The translations under genes were made by a program, and so were the position numbers. From positions 36,217,149-36,281,148 of the forward strand of contig CM061231.1 of NCBI GenBank assembly GCA_030844895.1: a stretch of DNA of 64,000 nucleotides, written 5' to 3'. The first letter of the stretch is position 1; each line of letters opens with the position of its first letter. The notes below the pieces were generated by a model. That model was not told the origin of the DNA and did no database searches. It saw nothing but the letters and a program-made list of their open reading frames with translations. Positions 1 through 9,337 of this stretch are shown one piece after another. Origin of the DNA: Ambrosia x helenae (Eukaryota; Streptophyta; Magnoliopsida; Asterales; Asteraceae).

Positions 1-3000
1 GGGGATTTCAATAATTTTATTGATACAATGGGGTTAACTGAGTACAAAATGCAAGGTAGCAAGTTTACTTTCATGGCGGGGAATGATAAAGGTTTTAAAT
101 TCAGTAAGATTGATCGAGTGTTAGTTTGTCATAATTTCTTGAACAAATGGCCTCAAGCTACATTTCGGGCTTTACCAAGAGATAGATCCGATCATTGTCC
201 GTTATTATTATCGTTGGTAGATACCAATTTTGGGCCTAAGCCCTTTCGTTGGTACAATTCGTGGCTTCAAAGAGAAGGGTGTGAGAAGATTATTACTGAT
301 ATCTTGGATGGTAATCAATTTCATGGGAATCCTGATGTAGTGATCGCTACAAAATTTCAAAAAGTTCGAGAAGCTCTTAAAGAATGGTGGGTTGAGATCA
401 GTAATAAGGAGGGGGCGGAATTAGACGAAATGAGAGCCGCTATTGTGTCTTATGAGAAAAAATTGGAAGATAATGATTTGGAAGATGAGGAGGTGTGGAT
501 TTATGAAGAATGTAAAAAGGGGGTGGATTCGATCGAGCACTATCGTTTTCTTGATGTTAAGCAAAAATCTCGGATCCGATGGGCAATACATGGAGATGAG
601 AATTCTGCTTTTTTCCACACGGTGGTGAATGGGCGTAAGGCTAAAAACAATATTCCCGGGATTATGGTGGACGGGAATTGGGTGTCGAAACCAACGCTTG
701 TTAAAAAACATATTTTCCAATTTTTTCGTTTTATGTTTTCTTCTAACTGTGCAGGTAGACCTTTTTTTGAGTGCGAAAATATAAAGGTTTTACCCAACAA
801 TGTTAGAGACGAACTCGTGGCGGTTTTCTCAAAAGAAGAAATTAAACGAGCGGTGTTTGATTGTGGTGGGGATCGTGCTCCGGGGCCAGACGGTTTTAAT
901 TTCAATTTTTTGAAGCATTTTTGGGCCTTTTTTGAGGATGATTTCTTCAATTTATTTTCGCATTTCTATAGCTCGGGGCATATTAATCATGGGTATAGTG
1001 CGGCTTTTATTACTCTTATTCCAAAGATTAAAAATCCAACTGGGTTGTCGGATTACAGGCCCATTACTTTAATTGGTATAATGTCTAAAGTGATTTCCAA
1101 AGTTTTGGCAAATAGGATCAAGAAGGTGATGAACTTTATCATTTCGGATTCGCAAAGTGGCTTCTTATCTGAACGGTTTATTTTAGATGGTCCACTTGTT
1201 ATTAATGAAATTTTATCATGGCTTAAAAAGAGGGGCGGCAAGGCTTTTGTGTTCAAGATAGATTTCCAAAAGGCCTACGATAATGTGGATTGGTTATTCT
1301 TGATTTCTATTATGAAGAAAATGGGTTTCCCGGATCTTTGGTGTTTATGGATAGAAGGTGTCTTGAAATCGGCCCGCTCTTCGGTTCTAGTGAATGGCTC
1401 CCCTACTTTCATTTTTCAGTGTGAAAAAGGCTTGAGGCAAGGTGACCCTTTATCCCCTTTTCTTTTTCTCATTGTCATGGAAGCTTTCACTTGCTTGATT
1501 AATAAGGCCGTCACCGTTGGTTGCTTTGATTGTATTAAGCTTGGTAATAACGGTCCATTATTTTCTCATTTGCTTTATGCGGATGACGCACTTATCATTG
1601 GCAATTGGTCCGTTCATAATTTTCAAAGTATGCTTCGTCTTCTTCGTATCTTTCACATGTGTTCAGGCTTAAAAATTAATCTTCAAAAATCGAGTATATT
1701 TTGGATTAATAGCTCGAATTCCGAGGTTAGTTCTTTGGCGGAATTGTGTGGTTGTAGGCTTGGTTCGTTTCCTTTCGAGTATCTCGGTATTAAAGTGGGA
1801 GCTAATATGAATCGGATACGGAATTGGGATTTGGTGATTGATAAATGCAAATCTCGGCTTAAATTGTGGAAGGCGAAATGTCTATCGATTGGGGGCCGGC
1901 TCATTCTTATTAAATCGGTGTTATCTAGTTTGCCAATTTATTACTTCTCTCTTTATAAAGCGCCGGTTAAAGTTATTGAAGTTTTGGAAAGCATAATGAA
2001 GCGTTTTTTGTGGGCGGGAGATGAAAATGTTCGAAAGATCCATTGGGTTGCGTGGGATATTGTTACTATGCCAAAGAAAGATGGCGGTTTGGGCGTCTCA
2101 AAATTAGCCGATGTTAATGTCGCTATGTTGGTGAAATGGGTGTGGAGGTACAAGGTTGAACCACTTTGTTTATGGCGAAGGATTATTGATTTTTGTCATG
2201 GCCGCAATAAAACTTGGGAGATTCTCCCTTGTAATAGTTCTTTGTCCGGAGGGTGGAAAGCGCTTGTTTCTAGTTTGAATAAATTACATGTTCAATCTAA
2301 GAAGATTAATGCTCAGTTTAAAGGAATTGTTGGAAATGGGAAACAAGTGAGATTTTGGGTTGATAGATGGAATGGGAATAGCCTTTTTAAAGATGAATTC
2401 CCGAACCTGTTCCGCATTGCAATGGATAAAAAAGCCACAGTGGACAATTCTTGGGATAATGTGAATGCTACTCTAAAGTGTAGGTGGAATAGGAGTTTTG
2501 TTGATCCGATTGAAGCTGCTGAGCTCTTGCAGCTTACTTTGCGGCTGCAAGGGCTATCCCTGACCGAAGATGCAGACGGTTGGCATTGGGATCCAGGTTC
2601 GGAAGGAGTATATAATGTGGCAGAATTCAAAAAAATGTTGATAAAAGATAGGGGTCACAACAGATCGTTTGTTATGCAATGGATTCAATGGGTTCCTATA
2701 AAGGTTAAAATCTTTATTTGGAGACTTGAGATGGACCGTATTCCCACCCGAGTTGCCCTCCGAAGGAGACAGGTGCAGATTTCTGACGATACTTGTGTTC
2801 TTTGTAATGTTGACGAGGAGACGTCTTTACATATGTATACCGGGTGTGGGTGGACTTTTGGTGTTTGGACGGCGATAGGATCTTGGTGCAATATAACTCC
2901 TATTTTTGCCTTCGACATTAAAGACCTTTTGCTAATAGGGAATGGGAGCTCTGGTAAGGATGCGAAAAAGATCATAAATGGGATTGTTATGGTCACAATG

Positions 3001-3171
3001 TGGGTTATTTGGAACACGCGGAATGAAAAGGTTTTTTCAGACAAAGAAGCTAAGGTTGTTGAAGTTGTTGCTAAAGTCAAGTCTCTTTGTTTTGTTTGGT
3101 TAAAGGCTAGATCCAGGTTTAAGAATTTGGTTTGGAAAGACTGGGCCTTGTGTCCGTTGTATATGTTGTAA
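1..3171 (+). CDS. LINE ORF2 (endonuclease C-terminus, reverse transcriptase, zf-RVT), 5' partial
   Basis: Non-LTR retrotransposon ORF2 that copies its own RNA at a nicked target site. The frame is open from base 1 (reading GDFN..., the tail of the endonuclease fold) with the first Met at 28, so the true start lies outside the window. Residues are counted from that Met. The endonuclease C-terminal motif SDHCPLLL is near residue 55. The RT block begins near 285 (APGPDGF), followed by FKIDFQKAYDNVDW near 410, GLRQGDPLSP near 470 and the catalytic YADD near 515. A C-terminal zinc-knuckle zf-RVT domain (CVLCNVDEE...H...C) lies near 925-950, ending in PLYML. No stop or frameshift interrupts about 1050 codons, which is unusual for a plant LINE and suggests a fairly recent insertion. 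No RNase H domain is visible. Family: plant L1-type LINE. Confidence 0.95.
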   Translation, partial: GDFNNFIDTMGLTEYKMQGSKFTFMAGNDKGFKFSKIDRVLVCHNFLNKWPQATFRALPRDRSDHCPLLLSLVDTNFGPKPFRWYNSWLQREGCEKIITDILDGNQFHGNPDVVIATKFQKVREALKEWWVEISNKEGAELDEMRAAIVSYEKKLEDNDLEDEEVWIYEECKKGVDSIEHYRFLDVKQKSRIRWAIHGDENSAFFHTVVNGRKAKNNIPGIMVDGNWVSKPTLVKKHIFQFFRFMFSSNCAGRPFFECENIKVLPNNVRDELVAVFSKEEIKRAVFDCGGDRAPGPDGFNFNFLKHFWAFFEDDFFNLFSHFYSSGHINHGYSAAFITLIPKIKNPTGLSDYRPITLIGIMSKVISKVLANRIKKVMNFIISDSQSGFLSERFILDGPLVINEILSWLKKRGGKAFVFKIDFQKAYDNVDWLFLISIMKKMGFPDLWCLWIEGVLKSARSSVLVNGSPTFIFQCEKGLRQGDPLSPFLFLIVMEAFTCLINKAVTVGCFDCIKLGNNGPLFSHLLYADDALIIGNWSVHNFQSMLRLLRIFHMCSGLKINLQKSSIFWINSSNSEVSSLAELCGCRLGSFPFEYLGIKVGANMNRIRNWDLVIDKCKSRLKLWKAKCLSIGGRLILIKSVLSSLPIYYFSLYKAPVKVIEVLESIMKRFLWAGDENVRKIHWVAWDIVTMPKKDGGLGVSKLADVNVAMLVKWVWRYKVEPLCLWRRIIDFCHGRNKTWEILPCNSSLSGGWKALVSSLNKLHVQSKKINAQFKGIVGNGKQVRFWVDRWNGNSLFKDEFPNLFRIAMDKKATVDNSWDNVNATLKCRWNRSFVDPIEAAELLQLTLRLQGLSLTEDADGWHWDPGSEGVYNVAEFKKMLIKDRGHNRSFVMQWIQWVPIKVKIFIWRLEMDRIPTRVALRRRQVQISDDTCVLCNVDEETSLHMYTGCGWTFGVWTAIGSWCNITPIFAFDIKDLLLIGNGSSGKDAKKIINGIVMVTMWVIWNTRNEKVFSDKEAKVVEVVAKVKSLCFVWLKARSRFKNLVWKDWALCPLYML

Positions 3172-3251
3172 TGGTTGTTGCTTCGGTCCTTGTTTTGAGG
3201 ACCGGTAGCGGTTTCTAATGAAGTTCACCTTTCAAAAAAAAAAAAAAAAAA
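1..3251 (+). mobile_element. L1-type LINE, 3' end with poly(A) tail
   Basis: The element comprises the ORF2 above, a 3' UTR of about 65 bases and a terminal A run at 3235-3251. The 5' end and the first target-site duplication are outside the window. The same C-terminal peptide (PLYML then stop) followed by an A tail recurs at 23300-23411 in a second LINE, confirming this as the family's 3' end. Confidence 0.9.
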
Positions 3252-3736
3252 TATAGGTCCATCACCAACACGAATTACAAATTAGTTGATTGAAGGCTCA
3301 TTTGAATCTCTATTAGTTCGAGTTGTATAATGTGAACTGAAATTAAAATGAATATCATATCTATAGATCAACGTGGGATTGAGTGTGAAATAAAAACGTA
3401 ATGAATCCAAAAGGTTTAATCAATTTGATTAGATAATTAATCGGTTTAATATGATACATTCACGTAATAAGAACGAAATGAATATGGACCTTGACCAACA
3501 CATACATTAGCTGCTACGAAATTTGACTGAAACTTATTTTATGTCATGAGTTTAACCAAGTTGGCAAGTGGCAATTAATTATTTATTAAGTCTCAGGCAC
3601 TAATTAAGCAAATGTCATAAAATATATAGCAGATGACTCCCCAACTTGATCATTATAAATTTACAATAGCTTTAATTCAGATAGCTAATTACACATTTTG
3701 AAAAAAAAAAAACATACTTTATTTGGTAAGTAGGTT
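3252..3736. repeat. Promoter-side block of TAXI locus 1 (segmental duplication, copy A)
   Basis: There is no gene here. Bases about 3261-3720 are clearly paralogous to 35236-35639 plus 42221-42260. Both read through the same ordered words (for example ATGAATATGGAC, TTGACCAACACAT, TTATGTCATGA, CATACTTTATTTGGTA). In the second locus this block lies upstream of TAXI copy 2, so here it is probably the ancestral 5' flank of TAXI copy 1, now about 21 kb away because of insertions. I judged similarity by eye. Confidence 0.75.
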
Positions 3737-4378
3737 TTTTTTTTTTTTTTTTTAACAGCCAACAAAACTTTTATTCAATACGCTAACAAGACGCTAGCAA
3801 ACAAAAGTCTAGAAACTAAAACCCAAACCGACATATACAACTACCCACAACAAAACAAACAAACAAACCCGAAAACTATCCCATCTTTGTCGTGTCAAAA
3901 CTGGCCCAAGAATCCCATGACATATCGACATCCTTTGACGATTTTTAATCCACAAGTAACTCATGATCTTGATCTCCTCCAGAACTCTCCAAACCACAAC
4001 TGCCTTTTGATTATGAATGAGATCGTTTTCTAGCTTTCCATATACTTCAAAAACTCGTTAATACAACTCCATAAAAAGCCTTCTTTGCCCGAACGCTAGA
4101 CTTTGCCACCCTGTGGTAGTTTAGTAAATCCCGAACATGAATACCACCTGCCATACCTCCATAAAAACCGGGCAACCCGTAAATAAATGGTCGACCGATT
4201 CCACATTAGTATCACAAATCCGACAAAAAGGTGAATCAATATAATTATTCCGCCGAGCTAATGCATCTGCATTCGGGAGGTGATCTAAAAACCCACGCCA
4301 AGCGACTATACCCACCTTTTTTGGGACCCAATTCATAGATGATTTTTCCATTTTCGGGGCTTCCATGTGTGTGTTGAT
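3737..4378 (-). mobile_element. 5'-truncated LINE fragment with zf-RVT domain
   Basis: Minus-strand LINE 3' piece. The T run at about 3736-3754 is the poly(A) tail read in reverse. Reading left from 4366, an 81-residue frame contains a zf-RVT knuckle (CRICDTNVES...HLFTGC) and the WRGFLDHLPNADAL segment that precedes it in LINE ORF2 proteins. Other frames continue toward the tail with interruptions. RT and endonuclease are absent, as in typical abortive LINE insertions. The fragment sits immediately after the CATACTTTATTTGGTA end of the promoter block. Confidence 0.8.
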
Positions 4379-4975
4379 TCTTCCATTTTTATTTTTATTA
4401 TTTAGATTATCCCTTGTGCAACTCTAGTCCCTCAAGTTACTACAATGTCATTTTCGTATAAAAACTAACTAATTAAGCTAGTTTCACACACGTTGTATTC
4501 ATTTATAAAAATAATATTATTAACTAGGTCATTTCCATATTAGAGCATAACCCTTTTATCGTCCAAGTCTCATTTTAATATTGTGCTAATCATGCTTAAG
4601 GGCGTAATTAGACGAAATGGATGATTTTAGGACGTTACACAACCAAACACATATAGCGATCTACGAGTCATGTAATTGATCGTTGGTTTAGATCCATTAT
4701 AATATAAATTGAGTAGAATGCTATAGAATTAAAGTAGAAATGGTGTACATTTTTAAAAGGTTAATTAATTTAAATGATGGGTAAATTTGTTTTTTTTTTG
4801 TTTTTTTTTTTATCCTCCAACGGTCCAATCCAAAACACACCATTTATTTTGGTCTCGTGGTCGTTGTGGAAATATCCATGCCTTTCATGATCACAATGGA
4901 AGGTGGCGGTGTGCAATTCATGGCCACGGAGTTACGTCATCCCACCAACCCTCTCACAATGTCATACCGCATGGT
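4379..4975. other. Intergenic, no gene seen
   Basis: AT-rich sequence with a T-rich tract at about 4790-4812 and no convincing coding region. Bases 4850-4975 are less AT-rich and may be a degraded extension of the LINE that follows, but I could not align them. Confidence 0.4.
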
Positions 4976-5224
4976 TAAAAGGTACATCCGTATAGATAAT
5001 ATGTAGTGTTCGATGTGTGATTGGGGAATTGAAATAGCTGGTCATCTTTTTTCGGGATATGAAGTGGCCCAAGATGTGTAATCTACAGTTGATATTTGGT
5101 GCGGATTAGGCTTCCAGGTTGTTTTCCACGTGAGATGTTCTTTAATTATACAAACATGTTGGAGGCAAGTGGAGTAAGAAAATTATGCATGGTATTTTTA
5201 TAATTTTTTGTTGGTGTGTGTGGA
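4976..5224 (+). pseudogene. LINE ORF2 C-terminus, left half (interrupted by the Sirevirus)
   Basis: Degenerate plus-strand LINE 3' region. Translation gives a zf-RVT-like stretch (CSMCDWG...AGHLFSGYEVAQD) that matches the C-terminal part of the intact LINE at the window start, with several stops. It ends at GTGGA (5220-5224), where the Copia element is inserted; the sequence resumes at 23146 after an identical GTGGA. The left boundary is approximate. Confidence 0.75.
5220..5224. repeat. Target-site duplication GTGGA (left)
   Basis: Five bases directly before the TG of the left LTR. An identical GTGGA follows the right LTR at 23146-23150. This is direct evidence for one 17.9 kb integration event. 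Confidence 0.93.
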
Positions 5225-5753
5225 TGAAGGATCGACGAACGTGTCAACCGACAATTACGAGGGTTATATTCAAGGTGCGGAATCCCTTGAATATGCTTTA
5301 ATAACAGAAACAAACCTGAAACAATGATAAACGAGTAACTACAACACACATACGGGTCAAAAGATTAACGTGTATATCATTAAAACAGAGCACGAGTGTT
5401 ACAATGATCAAACCAAGCAATCTCAGACCTGGGAGGGTGTTTGGAGAGTGTGTGTGGCAAGAACTAATGATTAGGGCAATGATTGGGCCTATTTATACCT
5501 CCCGTACTCGTACAGGTCAGTATAGGCGATTAGGAGCTATCCAGCATGTAGTTATAGGCGATTGAGCCTTAATCGCCTATAGCCATCTTCTAATCGCATG
5601 AACAGTGATGGTGAATAGGGTGTAATCGCCTATCACCATCCTGTAATCGCCTATAGCCTTAATCATAACCAAAAACGCGAATAAACGTCTCCAAACACCC
5701 CGAAACTCGTCCAAACAACATATATACTAGCCTAGGGACATCATGCACTAACA
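5225..5753 (-). repeat. Sirevirus 3' LTR (529 bp)
   Basis: Starts TGAAGGATCGACG and ends ATGCACTAACA on the plus strand. It is a direct repeat of 22617-23145. The minus-strand TATA box TATAAATAG is at 5489-5497. A perfect hairpin with an 11 bp stem (TATAGGCGATT / AATCGCCTATA, 7-base loop) spans 5553-5581. Confidence 0.95.
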
Positions 5754-5755
5754 GA

Positions 5756-5764
5756 CTCCCCCTT
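5756..5764 (-). promoter_or_regulatory. Polypurine tract of the Sirevirus
   Basis: Minus-strand AAGGGGGAG three bases inside the 3' LTR. This is the expected position and composition for plus-strand DNA priming in LTR retrotransposons. Confidence 0.85.
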
Positions 5765-5892
5765 GGACCAGGCTAGTATACGTACAGAGACTTCAAAAGA
5801 CAACGTTTATAACAAAACACAACAACTTTACAGACTCGAAAATAGAAAACAAACATAACATAACATAACAAGCAGCATCTACAGTCTTCTCA

Positions 5893-6333
5893 TCACGTCG
5901 ACATCGTCCTGATCCTTGAAAGTCTCGACCAGTCGCACCCAGCATGAACTTTGTTGGCGTGGCAAAAGCGAATCACCCTCTGATACTTCAAGGCTTGATC
6001 AGCTTCGGCCTTCAAGTGCTGAATGGGATACAGAAACAGCGTCTCCACATCTTTCTCCGAATAGTTGATAAGCCACATCGGGTCCCAAATTCTAATCTTT
6101 CTGCGCGGTTTAGGAGAGTTGCTCAAGACGATCACTGCCTCAGTAGTAACTGCATCATAGTGCCAATAGTAGAACTTTGAGGAGAAGTCTTGCTCAACCG
6201 GGACAATTGGAATCTTCGAAACACAATTCGGTGGCTTGATCTTGTGTTCCCAAATAGGACTTTTGGTGAATGGATGAATCTTGTCTGTTTTGTATGACTT
6301 GGGATACTGAGGTTTAAAGCCTCTCCATTGAGT
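5893..6333 (-). pseudogene. Additional ORF after pol, C-terminal segment
   Basis: This stretch continues the frame of the preceding segment after a single TGA at 6334-6336. It reads about 146 codons, including FYYWHYDAVTTEAV, RIWDPMWLIN and ALKYQRVIRFC. I recognise this pattern as the C-terminal conserved domain of the additional ORFs in Asteraceae Copia/Sirevirus-like elements (W.D.VT.EAV...DPM.L.N...D...L..PI). Its function is unknown. It ends with a stop at 5893, about 130 bases before the PPT. Because coding sense persists beyond the TGA, that stop is either recent or a sequencing error. Confidence 0.65.
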
Positions 6334-7916
6334 TCAGCTTTCTTCAGCTAGAAGGTTGTAGAAAGTATCTAGGCTGGATTCTTTCTCATAGTATAGAGGA
6401 AAATCTAATCTGATAAGATCTCGGATATACCAGAAGGGGAGACTGAGGACATTCCGGTAGGGACTGAAGTATAACAGACCTTCTTCCCATTTTACGCCCA
6501 ACATCTTCGTCTTCTCCACATATGCGCAACTGATAACGTCTCCAGACATCTTAGACAGACGTTTCTTAAAGATAGAAGCTTGTACAGGCCCCTTCTTCTT
6601 CTTTTCCTCTTCTACTGATGGAAACCAATTTGGATAATTCTGCCTGATCTTGTCGTGTCTTTCTTTCACTTTATCAGGAACAGGAGTAGGATTAGACTTT
6701 AGCTTTTCTTCAGCATCATGGATCATCTCCTCAGAAATATTAGGAATCCCAGTGCCCGAATGATCAACCACGTATTCCGGAGTTGGCACACTGGTTCCTT
6801 CTTCCAAATTAACCTCGTTGTTCTCTGGATGCATCTCTGGAGGAGGACTTTGACTTGCACCGGAAGATTCTCCGTGTGCGTGTCCATACACCTCTTTCAT
6901 GTCATCAGATGTCATCTCAGGAGGTATCTCACCTTCTTCTAAATCATAATCTGGAATAGCAGGAGGAGGGAGTAGGTTGCCTTCATCATCATAAGCAAAG
7001 TAACAGTTCAAAGGCTCAACATACTCTACTAGAACTACGGCTTTCTTCATAGCGTCCCGTAGTTGCTGAATCTTGTCTTTCACGGGACCTGGCTCCCCCT
7101 GAGCAGAAGAACCTGCTGCGGGATCCTTGCCTTGTCTGTCATGATTTTTCTTGGTACGTCTAGACCCAGATCCAGCTGATGATCCGCCACCACCTGTGGC
7201 TCCAGGATCACCACCATCACCACCTTTACCAGTATCATCATCACCATCATCCGATTCATCATCATCATCGTCCTCGTCATCATCTTCTTCATCATTACTT
7301 TCTTCATCATCATCATCACCAGCACTAGCACTAGCCCCAGCTTCTGAACTTGCACCACCAGTAAGTCTAGGTTGAGTTCTAGTTAACTCGTTTAACCTAG
7401 TCCTCAGTTCCGTGTTCTCCTTCTCGAATCTAGTGATTATGCGTTCATTGTTCACATTAGCAAGTTGAAGCTCGCTGTTCTTGGCTTCGCCACCTGTAAG
7501 TCTCTCCAAAGTGCTTTGGTTTGACTGTATCAGCTGCTGGTGAGATTCCATAAGCTGCCTATTTGATTCAATAACCTGCTGATTTGACAGTGTAAGCGCG
7601 TCGACTGTCGCTTGCAGCTCTTTGTTAGATTGAATTGTTTCCCGATCAGCTCTAGCATCGCCGTTTCATTCTCTTCAATATTTGCATTCTTGGTTCTTAA
7701 CTCAGGTATTTCATGCGTTTGAGTAGCAACTATAGCAGTTAACTCGCTGATTTTACGCTGAAGTTGTTCATTCGTTGCAGATGCTGAAGAAGAGGAGGTC
7801 TGATCGGTTGACTTAGAAGCCGGAGGTCGAACTTGTTGTCGCATCTTCCTTATCCGGTCACCAATTGGATTAGAAACAATCTGAGAGCTTGTCGCTGCTT
7901 CGGTAACTAAGATTTG
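6334..7916 (-). pseudogene. Additional ORF after pol, coiled-coil and acidic segment
   Basis: About 520 codons with one frame change. Residues just after the TAG at 7917 lead into a Gln/Asn/Glu-rich heptad region (ELTAIVATQTHEIPEL, then LTLSNQQVIESNRQLMESHQ) that looks like a coiled coil. The frame shifts by one base at about 7665-7690, after which the coiled coil continues cleanly. A long Asp/Glu/Ser run follows at about 7215-7330, then Gly/Ser-rich sequence and a conserved-looking tail (GLLYFSPYRNVLSLPFWYIRDLIRLDFPLYYE). No enzymatic motif, signal peptide or membrane segment is visible. It lies in the position where some Sireviruses carry an env-like ORF, but nothing in it looks like an envelope protein. 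Confidence 0.6.
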
Positions 7917-7999
7917 CTAAGTGAAGATTACCGAAGTAGGCATTGACATGGTGACTCTTGCAAGCATAGCTGCACTAACAGATGTGGGAACTGACGAGG

Positions 8000-8030
<31 letters not shown>

Positions 8031-8774
8031 CATTGCTGCTGCTTGGGAAGATTGATTGTCTTGAACCCCAAATGCTTCAGGAAGATTAAAACGTCTTTTC
8101 CTTGAAGTCTTCACCATTTGTGGTTTGTAAGACATTGTCTTCTTTCCACGAACATTATCTTTCTTAGCAGTAGTCTTTTGTCTCTTGGGAGGAGGTGAAG
8201 TGTCGAGCTCTGCATCTATATCTGCAATTATATCTCCCTGATCCACAACAAACGTGGGATCTTTAGCAAGAGCTCTCGCCTCAGCTGCGCTAGCGTTCTC
8301 CTCTACTGCCTTTCTCTTTACCCTTTCTTGCTTCTCAGCAAACGTATCAGGGGAATCACTTTCTATGTCATCTGAGTCATCTTCTGCATCAGTTATGTTG
8401 ACTGGGGCGTCTTTATCAATCTGTTTTTTACCTTTAGCTGATCGAGAGGATTCTTGTTCTATCGCAGCACCGGAAGGTTCTGTGAAATCTAGAACATCCG
8501 GATGAAACGCATCCTCATTACCTGCAGCGGTATCAATAGTTCTGCCAGGAGCGTTTTCACCTAACTCGGCTGTCTCTCGCCCAATATTATCCCCTTCTTT
8601 GAACACCAGCTTATGAATTCGGGCGTCATCTTCAGAATCACTATCATCGTGTCTCCACCTATTGCCCGGTGGTGACACATAATCTTCTCTGCTCAGGTGC
8701 CCGTATACACGCCTGCTTGGAGGATATTCTGACTTCGGTTTGTTCTTGTAACTTCTCATGAACTCCGCAGGATG
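7917..8774 (-). pseudogene. Additional ORF after pol, basic/acidic linker with Thr run
   Basis: This segment is in the same frame as the N-terminal segment, separated from it by TAG at 8775-8777, and closed by TAG at 7917-7919; the frame stays open beyond both stops. It is low-complexity and charged: alternating acidic stretches (DAEDDSDDIESDSPD) and basic clusters (PPKRQKTTAKK, SRKRRF) that resemble nuclear localisation signals. A (GTT)n tract at about 7997-8030 encodes a polythreonine run. Both interrupting stops are TAG; at 7917 the next codon is CAA, and at 8775 it is CAT. The function of this segment is unknown. Confidence 0.6.
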
Positions 8775-9251
8775 CTATATCAAGCCTGGAATTTGGTGGT
8801 CGATAATCATTTGCAGAAAACGAGGATAGACGATGAATGAGGTCTTTGTCGCCTTCTGCAATATGATCTCCTTTAGGTGATGTAGGATCATTTTGGAAAA
8901 GTTGAACGGCTTATTGAGAGTCAAGGCGACTATCGCTGAAGCCAAAGTATCCCTGATAGCATCAAAAGTTCCTCTCCTTGGACCAATACACTTCAAGACT
9001 ACATGCGTGAGGTACTTGAGTTCGGGCGGTAATAGTCCTTTCATGAGCATATTTTGTTCTTTGACTATTCCCATGTACTTCATTCTCAAGAAACCGCCAC
9101 AAATCAAGATGGCGTCGAACACAATAGGATCAGTATCTGCATCGCCAAACTGTAGCTCTTCTCGAATTATTTCTTCAGTAATAATAACCTCTTTGCCTTG
9201 TATCGAGCTTGTAATCATAATCGGCACAGCTTTGTAGTCTACTTTAGCGTT
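8775..9251 (-). CDS. Additional ORF after pol, N-terminal conserved domain
   Basis: About 158 codons. The first ATG is at 9218, but the frame is open to 9251, directly after a CCAG splice-acceptor-like site (9252-9255). Recognisable words are VIITEEIIREELQFGDAD, LPPELKYLTHVVLKC, ASAIVALTLNKPFNFSKMI and YPRFLQMIIDHQIPGL. This is the N-terminal domain of a plant retroelement-encoded protein family common in Asteraceae and often misnamed in databases. Relatives carry about 40-80 more residues upstream, so the true N-terminus may be on a separate exon across the spacer. Its role is unknown; the position after pol suggests an accessory (env-slot) gene. Confidence 0.6.
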   Translation of the reverse strand, partial: NAKVDYKAVPIMITSSIQGKEVIITEEIIREELQFGDADTDPIVFDAILICGGFLRMKYMGIVKEQNMLMKGLLPPELKYLTHVVLKCIGPRRGTFDAIRDTLASAIVALTLNKPFNFSKMILHHLKEIILQKATKTSFIVYPRFLQMIIDHQIPGLI

Positions 9252-9337
9252 CTGGAATTATAAGCGATTGGATCCTAATCGCTACACTGTTCATGCGATT
9301 AGAACTCACAAGCAGCCTTAATCGCCTACTGTTCACA

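Noticed and set aside
7151..7375. Plus-strand Ser/Pro-rich ORF
   Set aside because: It is the mirror of the acidic Asp/Glu codon run (CAT/ATC repeats) on the minus strand, a composition shadow.
5893..9251. Envelope gene of the Sirevirus
   Set aside because: The position fits, but the product has no signal peptide, membrane segment or Cys-rich surface-protein pattern; it is charged, coiled-coil and NLS-like.
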